Positions 10,319-20,686 of a stretch of DNA of 64,000 bases are shown here, one piece after another. The notes under the pieces are model-generated. The model was not told the origin of the DNA. It worked only from the letters and a program-made list of their open reading frames with translations, and searched no databases. The stretch is from Leptospira montravelensis (lineage in GTDB: Bacteria > Spirochaetota > Leptospiria > Leptospirales > Leptospiraceae), in the NCBI RefSeq assembly GCF_004770045.1, contig NZ_RQFO01000004.1, positions 868,001-932,000 on the forward strand. Reading direction: 5' to 3'. A program made the position numbers and the translations under genes. Each line of letters starts with the position of its first letter. Positions within the stretch are counted from its first letter, which is position 1.

Positions 10319-12025
10319 TTATACTTTCGAGTTTTTAGAAGATTTCCCCTGAATTTTTTTTAGCCAAACCAAAGAAATTTTCTTTGTGACAAGGTTTCTG
10401 GTCTCTTTTTTCAAAAAAGCAATCGTAGGAGTGGCCACTTTGAAGGATTCCCTTTCCAGAACCGGTTCGATCGTATATCCTGAACCTGCAAATTCTTTTA
10501 ATTGGCTTAGTTTTTCTGAAGGCAAAATGAGTAGCCTTTCTGGTTTTTCTGACCAAAGTCTGTCTAATTTTTCCCTATCATACACATTGCGAAAGTTCCT
10601 TTCGGCATAAAAACCGTAAGACCGTTTCGAATTTGACAACCAAAAGGTATACACAACTGGTTCGTTTGGTTCCAGTTCTTTGATTTTGGCGCCAAATTCT
10701 TTTGCTGGTTGGTAACTTGTGAGTAGCGGATAAAATTGCAAACTAATGGAACTAAAAAACAAAGTAGCACCGACGAGTGTGACAAGCACTTCCAATGGAA
10801 TGAGTTGGGCAAGCAACATGATAAGTAAAATTCCAATCGCTCCAAATACATAATAAACAATGCCTACCTCTGCTACAAAGACAGGAATGAGAAAATACCC
10901 CACGAGATAAACAAGGCCTGCGATGAGAAAAGAAGGACGAAGTCTTTCCACACTCGAACGAAATAAACTTTCTTCCGCTATCTTTCCAAAATAAAGTGCA
11001 GCTCCTGGAAGCACCCAATACGTGTATTGCGGGAGCGGAAATCTGGAAAAAGAAATCAAAAACAAAAAGAGGAAAACCCAAAAAGGAATCACAAAGTCGA
11101 TGTCTTTGTAATCATTTGCACGGATCTTCCGAAGTATTTCCTTCCAACCAAGGGATTTGATATAATTGTAAGTGCGAAAGGCAATATAGATGATCATAGG
11201 CACTACTCCACTAAAGAAGGCCCATGAAAAAGATTTATAAAAGTAAAAAGGATCAAACTTCACATCATACATTTCTTTGTAGAAACGACCAAAGGATTGG
11301 ATCCACAAAAAGAAGGAAGGTCCATAGGAATTAAAACTTTTGTATAATAGAACACACCAAAAGGCAGGAAGAGAGGCAAGAACAAGCAGTCCCGTTGGCA
11401 CTCGCATCGATAGAAGTAATTTCCAGTCCCTACGAAATAATATATCCCCGCCAATGGACAAAGCTGGAATGACCACAGAAATTGGGCCTTTGGTGATAAA
11501 TCCCATAGACATCATGAGATACATCAAGTAGAAGTAATTAGGATTCTTTTTTCTACCCAAATAGTAAAAGTGATAAGTAAACACCAAGTAGGCGGTAAGA
11601 TACACATCGATTTTTGGATCCACAACCATAGCGTAAAAACCAGGTGCTAAAAGATAAGCAAAACAAGCCAAGTATCCTTGTCTTTCTTTTCCACCCGTTA
11701 AAATGGTAATACGATAAATAGAAAAAACAGAAAGCAAACTAAGGAAAATGGCCGGAATTCGAAAGGCAATATTACTGATTCCAAAAAGAGAAAAAGAAGT
11801 AGCAATCGTCCAAAACGTAAGGATTGGTTTATCTAAGTATCTTCTACCATTATCAAATAAAGTAAAAAAATCGCCGGATAACACGAGTTCACGGCTGATA
11901 CTTGCATACTGAGAACTATCAATATCAATCACATCCAAAGGAAGGGTGAACAGAACAGGAAGGGATGCTAGAAGTAATAAAATTCGATAAAAAATTCTTT
12001 CAGAGGCGTTTAGTGTTTCTTTCAT
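10319..12025 (-). CDS. PMT/ArnT-type membrane glycosyltransferase
   Basis: This 568-residue protein has about a dozen membrane helices. The first extracytoplasmic loop (DVIDIDSSQYASISREL, then RRYLDKPILTFW) matches the acidic-pair loop of the ArnT/dolichyl-phosphate-mannose transferase superfamily, which uses polyprenyl-phosphate sugars on the outer face of the inner membrane. The ATG at 12025 is chosen because it overlaps the stop of the preceding lipoprotein gene as ATGA; an upstream ATG at 12052 would add nine residues. The acceptor (lipid A, protein or polysaccharide) is unknown. An intrinsic terminator follows. Confidence 0.85.
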   Translation of the reverse strand: MKETLNASERIFYRILLLLASLPVLFTLPLDVIDIDSSQYASISRELVLSGDFFTLFDNGRRYLDKPILTFWTIATSFSLFGISNIAFRIPAIFLSLLSVFSIYRITILTGGKERQGYLACFAYLLAPGFYAMVVDPKIDVYLTAYLVFTYHFYYLGRKKNPNYFYLMYLMMSMGFITKGPISVVIPALSIGGDILFRRDWKLLLSMRVPTGLLVLASLPAFWCVLLYKSFNSYGPSFFLWIQSFGRFYKEMYDVKFDPFYFYKSFSWAFFSGVVPMIIYIAFRTYNYIKSLGWKEILRKIRANDYKDIDFVIPFWVFLFLFLISFSRFPLPQYTYWVLPGAALYFGKIAEESLFRSSVERLRPSFLIAGLVYLVGYFLIPVFVAEVGIVYYVFGAIGILLIMLLAQLIPLEVLVTLVGATLFFSSISLQFYPLLTSYQPAKEFGAKIKELEPNEPVVYTFWLSNSKRSYGFYAERNFRNVYDREKLDRLWSEKPERLLILPSEKLSQLKEFAGSGYTIEPVLERESFKVATPTIAFLKKETRNLVTKKISLVWLKKIQGKSSKNSKV

Positions 12026-12306
12026 TCTAAGGTACCAATTTGAATCAGGCATTGTCCAAATCCTTTGCAGGAATTGGGTTCTTGGTCATAACATTGCAAA
12101 ATATCACTATTATGTGTGGTACATCCATCCATACATTGGATCCTACCTGTGCGTTTGACATCAGGTGCTAACGTGAGTTTTAGTTCTTCTTCTGTACAAG
12201 AAATAAAAACTTCACAAGCCGCTTGGCATTTTTTTTCCACAATATCTTGGCAATTAACTAGAAACAGAGTTAACGCCAGAGTTAAGATCCAATTACCGTG
12301 TTTCAC
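12022..12306 (-). CDS. Small Cys-rich lipoprotein
   Basis: The protein has 94 residues. The signal [19 protein letters not shown] gives a lipid Cys at 19. The mature part has about eight further Cys in spaced pairs ([30 protein letters not shown]), suggesting a small disulphide-stabilised fold in the periplasm or outer membrane. It overlaps rlmN by 14 bases and the glycosyltransferase by 4, so the three form one transcription unit. I do not recognise a family. Confidence 0.75.
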   Translation of the reverse strand: MKHGNWILTLALTLFLVNCQDIVEKKCQAACEVFISCTEEELKLTLAPDVKRTGRIQCMDGCTTHNSDILQCYDQEPNSCKGFGQCLIQIGTLE

Positions 12307-13351
12307 TTCGAATTCCTTTTAACGCTAACATTCCACAAGCACCATTGATGTCCCGACCGGGGCTTCTACGGTTGAGGATAGGAGCTGTTGTTTTAGCTTT
12401 GAGATGCATTACAAAATCTTTTACTTCCTCATCGGTTGGTCTACGCCATCCGGTAAAATCTGTATTGAGAGGAATCACATTGATTTTACATTTATTAACA
12501 GAACGAGAAATTTTGGCGAGTCGTTCCGCGTTGTCTCTACCCATATTCACATCAGGGATCATTACATATTCGAATGTAATGGCCCGATCAAGTTCCTTGG
12601 TGAATCGTTTCGCTGATTCAATCAATTTCTCTAACGGATGTTTGTCGTTTACATCCATCACCGAGGATCGAGAGTTAGGATTTGGATGGTTGAGAGAAAT
12701 AGCAAAATTGAAAGGTTCTTTATTTTCGATAAACCGATTGATCCCTGTGGTGACACCGGCAGTGGAAATGGTAATTCGGAGTGCACCTAGACCAAACCCT
12801 TCTTGGTCTCTGAGAATATGGGCAGCCTTCATTACAGAAAAATAATTGTGCATGGGTTCCCCCATTCCCATAAAGACGATATTAGTGGCCTTGTCGCCAA
12901 CTAGGCGTTCTACTTGCAAAACTTGATCGAGGATTTGCCAAGTATGGAGATTGCCCTTGTATTCCAAAAGTCCTGTGGCACAAAATTTACAATTGAGTGT
13001 GCAACCAATTTGCGAAGAAATACAAATGGTTTTTCGTCCTCCGTCGCCGGAAGGAATCCAAACCGCTTCAATCTCTTTGTTTTCCCCCACATAAAAAGTA
13101 AACTTACGTGTCCCATCTTCTTTGGATGCTAAGTCTCGGCCCAGTTCAATTTCTGGAAAGGAAGTATGTAGTTTTAGTTTTTCACGGACTTCTTTGGATA
13201 AGGTGGTAAACTGGTCCAAGTGCGTGTAACGGCTCTTATAGATGCCTGTATAAATTTGTGCCGCCCGGTATTTTTCCAAACCCAAAGAAACACAGATTTC
13301 TTCTAGTTCTTTTTTGGTTTTCCCTTTGAGAACCGGTATTTCCTCTTTCAT
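12293..13351 (-). CDS. rlmN: 23S rRNA (adenine2503-C2)-methyltransferase RlmN
   Basis: This 352-residue radical-SAM methyltransferase has the CX3CX2C cluster motif at C117, C121 and C124 (CTLNCKFC), followed by [18 protein letters not shown] and the GMGEPMHN signature. A C-terminal catalytic Cys at about 339 (GACGML) is in place. The enzyme methylates A2503 of 23S rRNA, and in related species also A37 of some tRNAs. The N-terminal helical domain ([20 protein letters not shown]) is complete, so the gene looks intact. Confidence 0.96.
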   Translation of the reverse strand: MKEEIPVLKGKTKKELEEICVSLGLEKYRAAQIYTGIYKSRYTHLDQFTTLSKEVREKLKLHTSFPEIELGRDLASKEDGTRKFTFYVGENKEIEAVWIPSGDGGRKTICISSQIGCTLNCKFCATGLLEYKGNLHTWQILDQVLQVERLVGDKATNIVFMGMGEPMHNYFSVMKAAHILRDQEGFGLGALRITISTAGVTTGINRFIENKEPFNFAISLNHPNPNSRSSVMDVNDKHPLEKLIESAKRFTKELDRAITFEYVMIPDVNMGRDNAERLAKISRSVNKCKINVIPLNTDFTGWRRPTDEEVKDFVMHLKAKTTAPILNRRSPGRDINGACGMLALKGIRSETR

Positions 13352-13569
13352 TTGTTTGGATTTCCCACCTTTAAGCCAATCTTTTCGTTGCCCCCTGTCG
13401 GGACAAGGATTTCAGCTGATTCTTTTAGACATACCTTAGATTCTTTCCAGAAACAAGTCTAAAATTCAAAACGAAGAGATCTCTTTTTTTGGAAAATGAT
13501 TCTGTCAAATGGACATTGACTTACATACTGTGATTCAAAAGCCTAGTATCTAGTGAGGGAAATTTACGA

Positions 13570-14889
13570 ATGAATAGCGACGCCTTTATGGAATATGCCT
13601 TTATCGTCATGGTCGCATTGATAGGAATCGAAATCTTCGTTTCCTATATCAAAGGCAAACAATACTACCGGTTAAATGTTCTCATTGCCGATGTAAGTAC
13701 GGGTGTGATCTTTGCACTGATTGGAGTGGTCATTCTGCTCGGTGCACTTTATGTTTATGACAAAATAGAAACTAACTTTTCGCTCTCCGCCTTGGGTTAC
13801 CATTTTTTTCCTTTGGAAAGTCCGTTTCAATTCTCCCCTAGTTTTTCTATAAACTGGCATGCCCTAGGAGCCTGGACTTTTGCTATCGTTTTTGCTGATT
13901 TTGTTTATTACTGGTTTCATAGACATTGCCACGAAATCAATTTGTTTTGGGCCACACATGTCACCCACCACTCCACACAAGAAATGAATTTGTCAGTCGC
14001 CTTCCGGGGAAATGGACTTCAAAGAATATTCGAATATATTTATTTTCTATCGATGGCACTTCTTGGAATTCCTTGGGCGATGTTTTTACTGAGCCACCGA
14101 ATTCTAAAAGTATATCAATTTGTGGTTCATACTCGTTTTATTGGTAAACTCGGAATTTTCGAAGAGTTTATGGTAACTCCTTCAAACCATAGAGTCCACC
14201 ACGGGGTGCAAAAAAAATACATCGACCGTAACCACGGGGGTATCTTTATCGTTTGGGACCGAATGTTTGGATCCTTCGAATGGGAAACAGAAGAACCAAT
14301 CTATGGATTGACAAAACCTGTTAATTCCTTCAACCCCATCACTGTCAACTTACACGTGTTCAAGGATATGTTTTTTCAAATTCTGGAATGTAAATCTTTC
14401 GGCGATATATTTAAAACTATTTTTGGGCCTCCTGGATGGAAGCCAAGTTACCTTATTACAAGTGCAGACGAGGCACCGGAACCCACAAAAATTTTAAAAT
14501 ACGATCCAAAACCTCCAATGGGAGTGATGATCTACGTAGCACTCCAAGCAGCAGTTCTTATGGCTGTAGGACTTGTGATTTGGAAAGTTGCCAAAATCAA
14601 TTTGGAAAAAGATATGGTAACACTTGGAATTCTATCTGTTGTCATTATCTTTAGTTTGTTTTCGATTGATCGAACGATGGAAATGAAACGATGGTCAAGA
14701 AGAACGGAAGTGGTACGAAACGTTTTATTTATTTTGGCTTTTGTAGCGGCTTTAGTGTATTCCAATATTCCGAATATTGAAATTTTTGCCATTCCACTCA
14801 TCGGCCTCTCGTTTGTATCCCTTGTATGGATTCTCATCAAACGAAAGACCTTCTTTGATTTGAGTAATATTTCAAATACTTGGTATTAG
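13570..14889 (+). CDS. Fatty acid hydroxylase/sterol desaturase family protein
   Basis: This 439-residue membrane protein has the eight-His di-iron pattern of the family: HRHCHE, HVTHHSTQEMN and NHRVHHGVQKKYIDRNHGG. The sequence around FWATHVTHHSTQEMNLSVAF resembles alkylglycerol monooxygenase and related hydroxylases more than true sterol desaturases. The C-terminal third adds four hydrophobic segments. It is transcribed away from rlmN across a 218-base gap. The substrate is unknown; an ether lipid or fatty acyl chain is likely from the family. Confidence 0.9.
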   Translation: MNSDAFMEYAFIVMVALIGIEIFVSYIKGKQYYRLNVLIADVSTGVIFALIGVVILLGALYVYDKIETNFSLSALGYHFFPLESPFQFSPSFSINWHALGAWTFAIVFADFVYYWFHRHCHEINLFWATHVTHHSTQEMNLSVAFRGNGLQRIFEYIYFLSMALLGIPWAMFLLSHRILKVYQFVVHTRFIGKLGIFEEFMVTPSNHRVHHGVQKKYIDRNHGGIFIVWDRMFGSFEWETEEPIYGLTKPVNSFNPITVNLHVFKDMFFQILECKSFGDIFKTIFGPPGWKPSYLITSADEAPEPTKILKYDPKPPMGVMIYVALQAAVLMAVGLVIWKVAKINLEKDMVTLGILSVVIIFSLFSIDRTMEMKRWSRRTEVVRNVLFILAFVAALVYSNIPNIEIFAIPLIGLSFVSLVWILIKRKTFFDLSNISNTWY

Positions 14890-16868
14890 TTTTTTATCTC
14901 TTTTAAAACGGACTCCGAAGGGAACAATTTGTTCGACTTCAGGAGTTCGTCTCCTAAATTTAAAAACGCCTTTGTTTTATCCCCATGTTTTTTACATAAA
15001 TTGAAATCTTTATAACAAAGTCCCAAATCCACAAACGGTGGTATTATGGTTTTGGTTTCCCCTTGTCCACCAGACACAGATTGGTAATACAAAAAATCAT
15101 CCTCAATCCATCCAAAGATATTTCCATAAGCAAAATAGGCTGATGTTCCTTTTACTTTTCTTAAATCACGACCCATCACACTAAAGTATACTTCCCTTTC
15201 CATAAACCCAAGGATGGTAGGTATCAAATCTAGTTGGGAAGTGAAATCTTCTCTTAGTTCTGGTTTGATTTTTCCCGGAGCATAAATGAGTAAGGGAACG
15301 TTTCTATCTTCATAGTAGTTTAAAAACCTGTGGTGGCTATGATCAGAAACAAAAAAGAAAATCGTATCTTTAAAATAAGGTGCTTTTTTTGCTTTTTCCA
15401 TATATTCGTTCAAAGCAAAATCAGCATAATGCAGAACATTTAAGTATTCACTGTCTTGAGTGGTAGATTCAAACAAACGATACTTTTCCTCAGGAACTTT
15501 GTAAGGGTAGTGTGTGGTTCCTGTATGAATCACTGAGACAATTGGTTTTTCCGGTTTTACATTCAGGAGGCGTTTGTGCATGGCATCGAGTGATGACTCA
15601 TCCAAATAACTCCAAGGTCCCGTTTTATATTCAGGATTTTTTTCTAACTCAGTTTTACCAACCAGAGTATCAAAACCCCAATGGTACATGATACTTCCTT
15701 TGTTATTAAAACTAAGATCGGTTCCTGTCACAAACAAAGTTTCATAACCAATGGTTTTTGCAATATTCCCAAGCCCAGAAAACCGGTTGAGGATTTGCGG
15801 TGTGCGAACCGCTGTTAGGCCCGGCCTATCAGGAATTCCACCCATCAATGCCATAAGGCCGTTTGTGGTCCTTCCCCCACTGGCAAAAAAGTTTTTAAAG
15901 AACATACCTTGGCGGATCAGTTGGTTAAAGTAAGGAGTGACAACTTTTCCATCCACTTTTCCCGTTCCAATGATATCAATGAACTTTCCAGTCCAACCTT
16001 CAAGGACCACAACAACGATATGTGGCAAAGGTTTTGTTGAAGTAACTGTTGTTTTACGAAGGAGAGGATACTCTTCACTCACAAAATTTGCGCCGGGATA
16101 AGCCACTTCCTTTTGGACAATCGCACTCGCCTCGGACAACTTCATAAAATGGCGGTCATCCACTTTGGTCATCTTTAAGTCTGTGATGACAGTAAAACCC
16201 GGATTGAGAACCAAATCATTGATGATGGTTTCCTTGGTAATGATGGCATCACTCGTACGAAGGGGACTTGTTTGGATTCCCCCGCGAATTCCTAAAACTA
16301 AAAGTGCTAGGACCACAAGGAATTGGAGACCAGCCCATTTATAATGTAAATTCACATGGGAATAAGGGAACTTGGATTGGATTTTATAAATTCCAAATCC
16401 AATCGCGGAAATCACAACAATTCCGATTAAAAACAAAAAAGGATTTTGAGAGAAGGCAGATCCAACGAGTGGCAACATCTCAAATCCAAGATAAGCAAAA
16501 GCCTCGTATCCTAAATGTTTGTTTCCATTTTCATAATAGATCAAATCCGCAATGAGAAGAAAAAGAAGCAGAATGATAAAAATAACAGGTAAGGTTCGCC
16601 AAACTGCCCTATAGATTTTATTCCGATTAAAAAAGTGCAAACTCGAATAGAGCAAACTTACACCGAGTAACACGCATAAGACGGATATATCAAACCGCGC
16701 CCCTTTTAGAAAGGCTTTTAATAAAATCCAAGTTGATTTATCATGAATCCGGTAAGAATACATGGCAAAAAAAGTAACACGGTAGATGGTAAGAAATACG
16801 ATTCCAAGACCCGCAAGGAGTAAATGGAACCGAATGTAAAACGGCAATTTAGAAAATAGTTTTTTCAT
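14886..16868 (-). CDS. LtaS-type sulfatase-fold phosphoglycerol transferase
   Basis: This 660-residue protein has five N-terminal membrane helices (to about residue 205) and a large extracytoplasmic sulfatase-fold domain. Visible signatures are PHIVVVVLEGWTGKF, the nucleophile region GGRTTNGLMALMGG, DESSLDAMHKRLL and FFVSDHSHH. Members transfer glycerol phosphate or similar groups to periplasmic polymers or lipids. In a Gram-negative-like spirochaete the target is more likely a glycan or lipid than lipoteichoic acid. The stop overlaps that of the convergent hydroxylase gene. Confidence 0.9.
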   Translation of the reverse strand: MKKLFSKLPFYIRFHLLLAGLGIVFLTIYRVTFFAMYSYRIHDKSTWILLKAFLKGARFDISVLCVLLGVSLLYSSLHFFNRNKIYRAVWRTLPVIFIILLLFLLIADLIYYENGNKHLGYEAFAYLGFEMLPLVGSAFSQNPFLFLIGIVVISAIGFGIYKIQSKFPYSHVNLHYKWAGLQFLVVLALLVLGIRGGIQTSPLRTSDAIITKETIINDLVLNPGFTVITDLKMTKVDDRHFMKLSEASAIVQKEVAYPGANFVSEEYPLLRKTTVTSTKPLPHIVVVVLEGWTGKFIDIIGTGKVDGKVVTPYFNQLIRQGMFFKNFFASGGRTTNGLMALMGGIPDRPGLTAVRTPQILNRFSGLGNIAKTIGYETLFVTGTDLSFNNKGSIMYHWGFDTLVGKTELEKNPEYKTGPWSYLDESSLDAMHKRLLNVKPEKPIVSVIHTGTTHYPYKVPEEKYRLFESTTQDSEYLNVLHYADFALNEYMEKAKKAPYFKDTIFFFVSDHSHHRFLNYYEDRNVPLLIYAPGKIKPELREDFTSQLDLIPTILGFMEREVYFSVMGRDLRKVKGTSAYFAYGNIFGWIEDDFLYYQSVSGGQGETKTIIPPFVDLGLCYKDFNLCKKHGDKTKAFLNLGDELLKSNKLFPSESVLKEIKN

Positions 16869-16939
16869 AAATAAAACTTAAAGAAACTTCCATAAAACTA
16901 ATAAAGATAAATCAATTGTAACATTGTCTGGTCCAATGA

Positions 16940-18175
16940 TTACGGTTTTACCATTTTGTAAATGGTTCCCGATTGGTAATCTGCCACAAAAATTTCTCCC
17001 TCATTGTCCCGACCAAAGGTAGGAATGAGTAAGTTCCATTTTCCAAGGGCTATCGTTTCTGTGACCTTTATATTTTCACCAGGTTTTGGTACAGGAATCG
17101 CCCAAATTTTACCTTGGATAAAATCTCCAAACACATACATTCCCTTTAAGTCAGGAATGGCAGATCCAGTATAAACATAGCCACCGGTGATGGATTGTCC
17201 TTCGTCTCTGCCGTATTCATAAAATGGTGGTTGGTAAAGGCCAAGATTACATCCATCCGTAAAACAATGGAAACCTTCGGTTTGGTTCCATCCATAGTTT
17301 TTACCGGATAAAATGATATCCACTTCTTCGTAAGCATCTTGCCCCACATCTGCTACAAGCAAACGCCCGTCAGGTGAAAAACTCATCCTCCAAGGATTAC
17401 GAATTCCGTATGCAAAGGTTTCCGGAGCGAAACCCGCCTTTCCCACAAAAGGATTGTCCGTAGGAATGGAATATGGTTTTTTCGATTGGGTGTCAGGAGT
17501 GGGGCTAATTCTTAAAATAGAACCAAGGAGAGTATTCGGATTTTGTCCGTTGTTTTTGGGATCTGCTCTCCACCCTCCGTCCCCAAGACCAATGTATAAT
17601 TGTCCATCGGGACCAAAGGCCAATTGCCCACCATTGTGGTTGGGATAAGGTTGCTCCACTTGCAATAACACTCGTTCGCTGGTTAGCTTCATAGAATCGT
17701 AGTTAGTTGGATTTTCTACAACCCATTCGGAAACGATGGTGACATCTTTATTTGCAACAGACTTTACATAATTGGTATATAACTTGGATTGTTTGGGATA
17801 TAGCGGGTGAAAGGCCAAACCAAGAAGCCCTTCTTCACTGTCAGTGATCACGGGAAATTTAGTTAGCACACGGCTAATCTTTTTTTCTCTGTGGAATAAA
17901 ATCATATTCCCTGTTTTTTCTAGGGCAAATAAAAAGGGACTGTCACCCGGTGGGAACTGGATGTCCGTTGGCTCTTTAACTTTTACCACTTCTTGTAAAG
18001 AAATGGATACTTGTTTGCGGTTTGCATCGACACCCATAAAAAGAGGTTTGGATCCGAGGACCTGGCCATCGGTTTCATACTTTTTATTGTAACTTTTTAA
18101 AATACTGCGACCTATATCGTCACAAGAAACAGACATAGACAAAAAAGAAAATAAGACAAAGGTTTGGATTTTCAT
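16940..18175 (-). CDS. PQQ-type sugar dehydrogenase-like lipoprotein
   Basis: From the ATG at 18175 (MKIQTFVLFSFLSMSVSC) the protein is 411 residues, with lipid Cys at 18. Beta-propeller signatures of the glucose/sorbosone dehydrogenase family are clear: GLLGLAFHPLYP, HNGGQLAFGPDGQLYIGLGD, RNPWRMSFSPDG, and the GYVYTG and GMYVFGDF repeats. A WNQTEGFHC region contributes to the active-site face in relatives. Such enzymes oxidise sugars in the periplasm using PQQ or a related quinone. An upstream ATG at 18193 would add six residues but spoil the signal peptide. Confidence 0.9.
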   Translation of the reverse strand: MKIQTFVLFSFLSMSVSCDDIGRSILKSYNKKYETDGQVLGSKPLFMGVDANRKQVSISLQEVVKVKEPTDIQFPPGDSPFLFALEKTGNMILFHREKKISRVLTKFPVITDSEEGLLGLAFHPLYPKQSKLYTNYVKSVANKDVTIVSEWVVENPTNYDSMKLTSERVLLQVEQPYPNHNGGQLAFGPDGQLYIGLGDGGWRADPKNNGQNPNTLLGSILRISPTPDTQSKKPYSIPTDNPFVGKAGFAPETFAYGIRNPWRMSFSPDGRLLVADVGQDAYEEVDIILSGKNYGWNQTEGFHCFTDGCNLGLYQPPFYEYGRDEGQSITGGYVYTGSAIPDLKGMYVFGDFIQGKIWAIPVPKPGENIKVTETIALGKWNLLIPTFGRDNEGEIFVADYQSGTIYKMVKP

Positions 18176-18249
18176 AAACTTAGGTTCCCACAATAAGATA
18201 ATTGGCTTGGATTTCTCTCCGCAATCAAAAAACTTAAACGAACAAAGCT

Positions 18250-18552
18250 ATGAAACTCTTTCGCATCCTATCTGTTCCCCTTTTCCTTTACTTCGCCTAT
18301 TTGCAATTGAACGACCCAGATCCTTATCTTTGGTTCCCGATCTATGCCTTTGTGGCATTGATTGCCCTTGCCAGTTTGTTTCGTCCAGTGCCTATGTTTG
18401 TGGGATGGACCCTCATTCCCATTTATCTAGTTTTGTCAGGGTATTATTTTGCCCACACACCCTACTTTGGAATGGAAGTGGAAGAAGTGAGAGAATTTTT
18501 GGGACTTTTGATTGCCAGTGCAGCGGTAGCACTTCTTATTTTTAAGAAATAA
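18250..18552 (+). CDS. TMEM220-like small membrane protein
   Basis: This 100-residue protein has three to four membrane helices. The signature YLQLNDPDPYLWFPIY near residues 17-32 is characteristic of the transmembrane 220 family, which occurs in bacteria and animals. Function is unknown. It starts 74 bases from the divergent PQQ-type gene and could share its regulatory region. Confidence 0.85.
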   Translation: MKLFRILSVPLFLYFAYLQLNDPDPYLWFPIYAFVALIALASLFRPVPMFVGWTLIPIYLVLSGYYFAHTPYFGMEVEEVREFLGLLIASAAVALLIFKK

Positions 18553-18643
18553 AAACCATATAGGTTCAAACGTTACGAGAAATGATCTAGGAACGGGCTG
18601 AACCAGTTGTAAATGAAAAAAGGGAGTTAATAGAAAGGGAGTG

Positions 18644-18663
18644 GCCGAAATTTATTTTTCGGC
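18644..18663 (-). terminator. Hairpin at the sufB stop codon
   Basis: A 7-bp stem, GCCGAAA / TTTCGGC, with a 6-base loop spans the sufB stop. The downstream sequence on the minus strand is pyrimidine-rich but has no uninterrupted T run, so this is only a possible terminator. Confidence 0.35.
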
Positions 18664-20046
18664 GATCACCTTTCCATCTTCTAAAATCATTTTGATGAGT
18701 TTAGTCATCTCAACAGAATACTCTACATCTAAATGTTTTGTGACCCCTTCACAGAATCCATTGATGATGAGTAATTTTGCATCATCTTCTGACATACCTC
18801 GGGATTGAAGGTAAAAGAGTTGGTCGTCGTCAATTTTAGAGACAGTGGCTTCGTAATTTAAAGTTCCCTCTTCTCCTGATACATCATTGTAAGGATAGGC
18901 ATGAGACTGTGACCTATTGTCCATCATCAGTCCATCACATTTGATATGGCTATACGAACCTTTACTAGATGGTTCAAATTTCACAAGACCACGATAGGAA
19001 TTGATTCCTCCATCGAGGGCCACACCTTTCGCAAGAATATTGGACCTGGTGTTTTTACCCACATGGATGATCCGAGCCCCCGTATCTTGCACTTGCCCAC
19101 TTCCTGCAAATGCCAAAGACAATACGTCACCCGTAGAATGATCGCCTTGTAAAATGATCCCTGGGTATTTGATGGTATTGGCACCAATATTACAATCGGT
19201 CCAAGTGATATGAGCGGCTTCTTCGCAGATCCCTCGTTTCACGGTCCAATTGTACATATTCTTTTTCCAGTTTTGGATGGTGGTATAAAAGATTTTAGAA
19301 TTCTTTTTGGCTACGAGTTCGACCACAGCGGTATGAAAATTGGTTCCTTTATCTTGGACAGAAGTACAACCTTCGCTGTATTCCAAATGTGCACCCTCAT
19401 CAGCAATCAGAAGTGTTCGTTCATATTGTCCGGAACTAGCAGCTGTTACTTTAAAATATGCTTGAAGAGGCATGGGAGTTTTGACTCCCTTGGGAATGTA
19501 TGCAAAAGATCCACCGCTAAACACAGCAGAATTCAGTGCCGAAAACTTATTATCACCGATGGTGACAACGGTTCCCAAATATTCACGAACGAGTTCTGGG
19601 AATTCACGAATGGCAGTATCAATGTCACAGAAAAGAATTCCAAGGTCAGTGAGTTCCTTTTTGACATTGGCATATATGGTTTCGGAATCGTTCATGGTTT
19701 CGATTCCAGCAAGGTATTTCCTTTCGTGTTCAGGAATTCCTAATTTTTCAAAACTACGTAGAATTTCAGGATCCACTTCGTCCCAAGATTTTTTCTTTTT
19801 TTGGTTGGAACCTACGTAATGGACATAGTCATCGATATTGATATGAAATTGCGGAATGAATCCCCAAGTCGGCATCGGTTTCTGTTCATAAACTTCAAAA
19901 GCCTTTAAACGAAATTCGGCAAGCCAACTTGGTTCATTTTTAATATGGGAAATGGATTCAACAACCTTACGAGTGAGTCCCTTTGGAAAATTATCAGGTT
20001 TATAAAACTCGAAAGAAACCTTGTCTAAGTCGGCTGTCGATTCCAT
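18652..20046 (-). CDS. sufB: Fe-S cluster assembly scaffold SufB
   Basis: This 464-residue protein matches SufB over its whole length: [54 protein letters not shown] and [20 protein letters not shown]. The conserved Cys of the EGC motif and the functional Glu/His positions are present. SufB works with SufC and SufD to build Fe-S clusters, but neither is adjacent here; only ahpC lies upstream on the same strand. An 18-base palindrome directly precedes the ribosome-binding site. The SD AAGGGAG is strong. Confidence 0.96.
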   Translation of the reverse strand: MESTADLDKVSFEFYKPDNFPKGLTRKVVESISHIKNEPSWLAEFRLKAFEVYEQKPMPTWGFIPQFHINIDDYVHYVGSNQKKKKSWDEVDPEILRSFEKLGIPEHERKYLAGIETMNDSETIYANVKKELTDLGILFCDIDTAIREFPELVREYLGTVVTIGDNKFSALNSAVFSGGSFAYIPKGVKTPMPLQAYFKVTAASSGQYERTLLIADEGAHLEYSEGCTSVQDKGTNFHTAVVELVAKKNSKIFYTTIQNWKKNMYNWTVKRGICEEAAHITWTDCNIGANTIKYPGIILQGDHSTGDVLSLAFAGSGQVQDTGARIIHVGKNTRSNILAKGVALDGGINSYRGLVKFEPSSKGSYSHIKCDGLMMDNRSQSHAYPYNDVSGEEGTLNYEATVSKIDDDQLFYLQSRGMSEDDAKLLIINGFCEGVTKHLDVEYSVEMTKLIKMILEDGKVIAEK

Positions 20047-20056
20047 TGTATCTCCC

Positions 20057-20074
20057 TTCTCTACTTGTAGAGAA
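20057..20074. promoter_or_regulatory. 18-base palindrome in front of sufB
   Basis: The sequence TTCTCTACTTGTAGAGAA is an 8-base inverted repeat with a 2-base centre. It lies between ahpC and sufB, and its edge touches the sufB ribosome-binding site. It could be an operator for an Fe-S or redox regulator, or as RNA a hairpin with a four-base loop beside the SD. Confidence 0.45.
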
Positions 20075-20081
20075 TTCTAAA

Positions 20082-20675
20082 TTAATTTACAGAAGCGAAG
20101 TAAGCTTTGGATCCAGTAGGATCTGCTTTCATCGTTTTCTTTCCTTCGTCCCAGTTTGCAGGGCAAACTTCACCGTGTTTTTCCACAAATTGAAAAGCTT
20201 TGATGAGGCGAAGTGCTTCTTCAATGTTACGTCCTACTGGTAGGTCGTTAACAGTTGCTTGGCGAATGATTCCCGCTGGATCGATGATGAAAGTTCCTCG
20301 AAGTGCGACACCTGCATCAGGGCCTGACTCGATCAGAACTCCAAAAGACTTTGCAATTTCTTTTGTTTTATCAGCGATGAGTGGGTATTTGATCTCACCA
20401 ATACCACCTTCTTTTCTGGCAGTTTTTTTCCAAGCTAAGTGTGAAAATTCGCTATCAACAGAAACTCCCAAAACTTCAGCTCCGATCTTTTTGAAATCTT
20501 CGAGTTTTGCATCGTATTCAATAATTTCTGTCGGGCAAACAAATGTAAAATCGAGTGGATAGAAAAACAGTACCACCCATTTTCCTTTGTAATCTGACAA
20601 TTTGATTTCTTTAAAACTGTCCCCGATTACAGCTGTCGCTTTAAAATCTGGGGCATGTGATGTCACTTGTGGCAT
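20082..20675 (-). CDS. ahpC: Peroxiredoxin, AhpC/typical 2-Cys type
   Basis: From the ATG at 20675 ([21 protein letters not shown]) the protein is 197 residues. The peroxidatic Cys C47 is in DFTFVCPTE, and the resolving Cys C171 is in [11 protein letters not shown], as in typical 2-Cys peroxiredoxins. It reduces hydrogen peroxide and organic peroxides in the cytoplasm. A longer frame upstream to 20762 lies over the promoter and is not believed. No AhpF or thioredoxin reductase gene is adjacent. The promoter carries a PerR/Fur-type palindrome. Confidence 0.96.
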   Translation of the reverse strand: MPQVTSHAPDFKATAVIGDSFKEIKLSDYKGKWVVLFFYPLDFTFVCPTEIIEYDAKLEDFKKIGAEVLGVSVDSEFSHLAWKKTARKEGGIGEIKYPLIADKTKEIAKSFGVLIESGPDAGVALRGTFIIDPAGIIRQATVNDLPVGRNIEEALRLIKAFQFVEKHGEVCPANWDEGKKTMKADPTGSKAYFASVN

Positions 20676-20686
20676 AAAGTCACTCC

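Noticed and set aside
13380..13410. Near-palindrome CCTGTC..GACAAGG between rlmN and the hydroxylase
   Set aside because: The arms match imperfectly, and it does not fit a known operator such as the SOS box of Leptospira.
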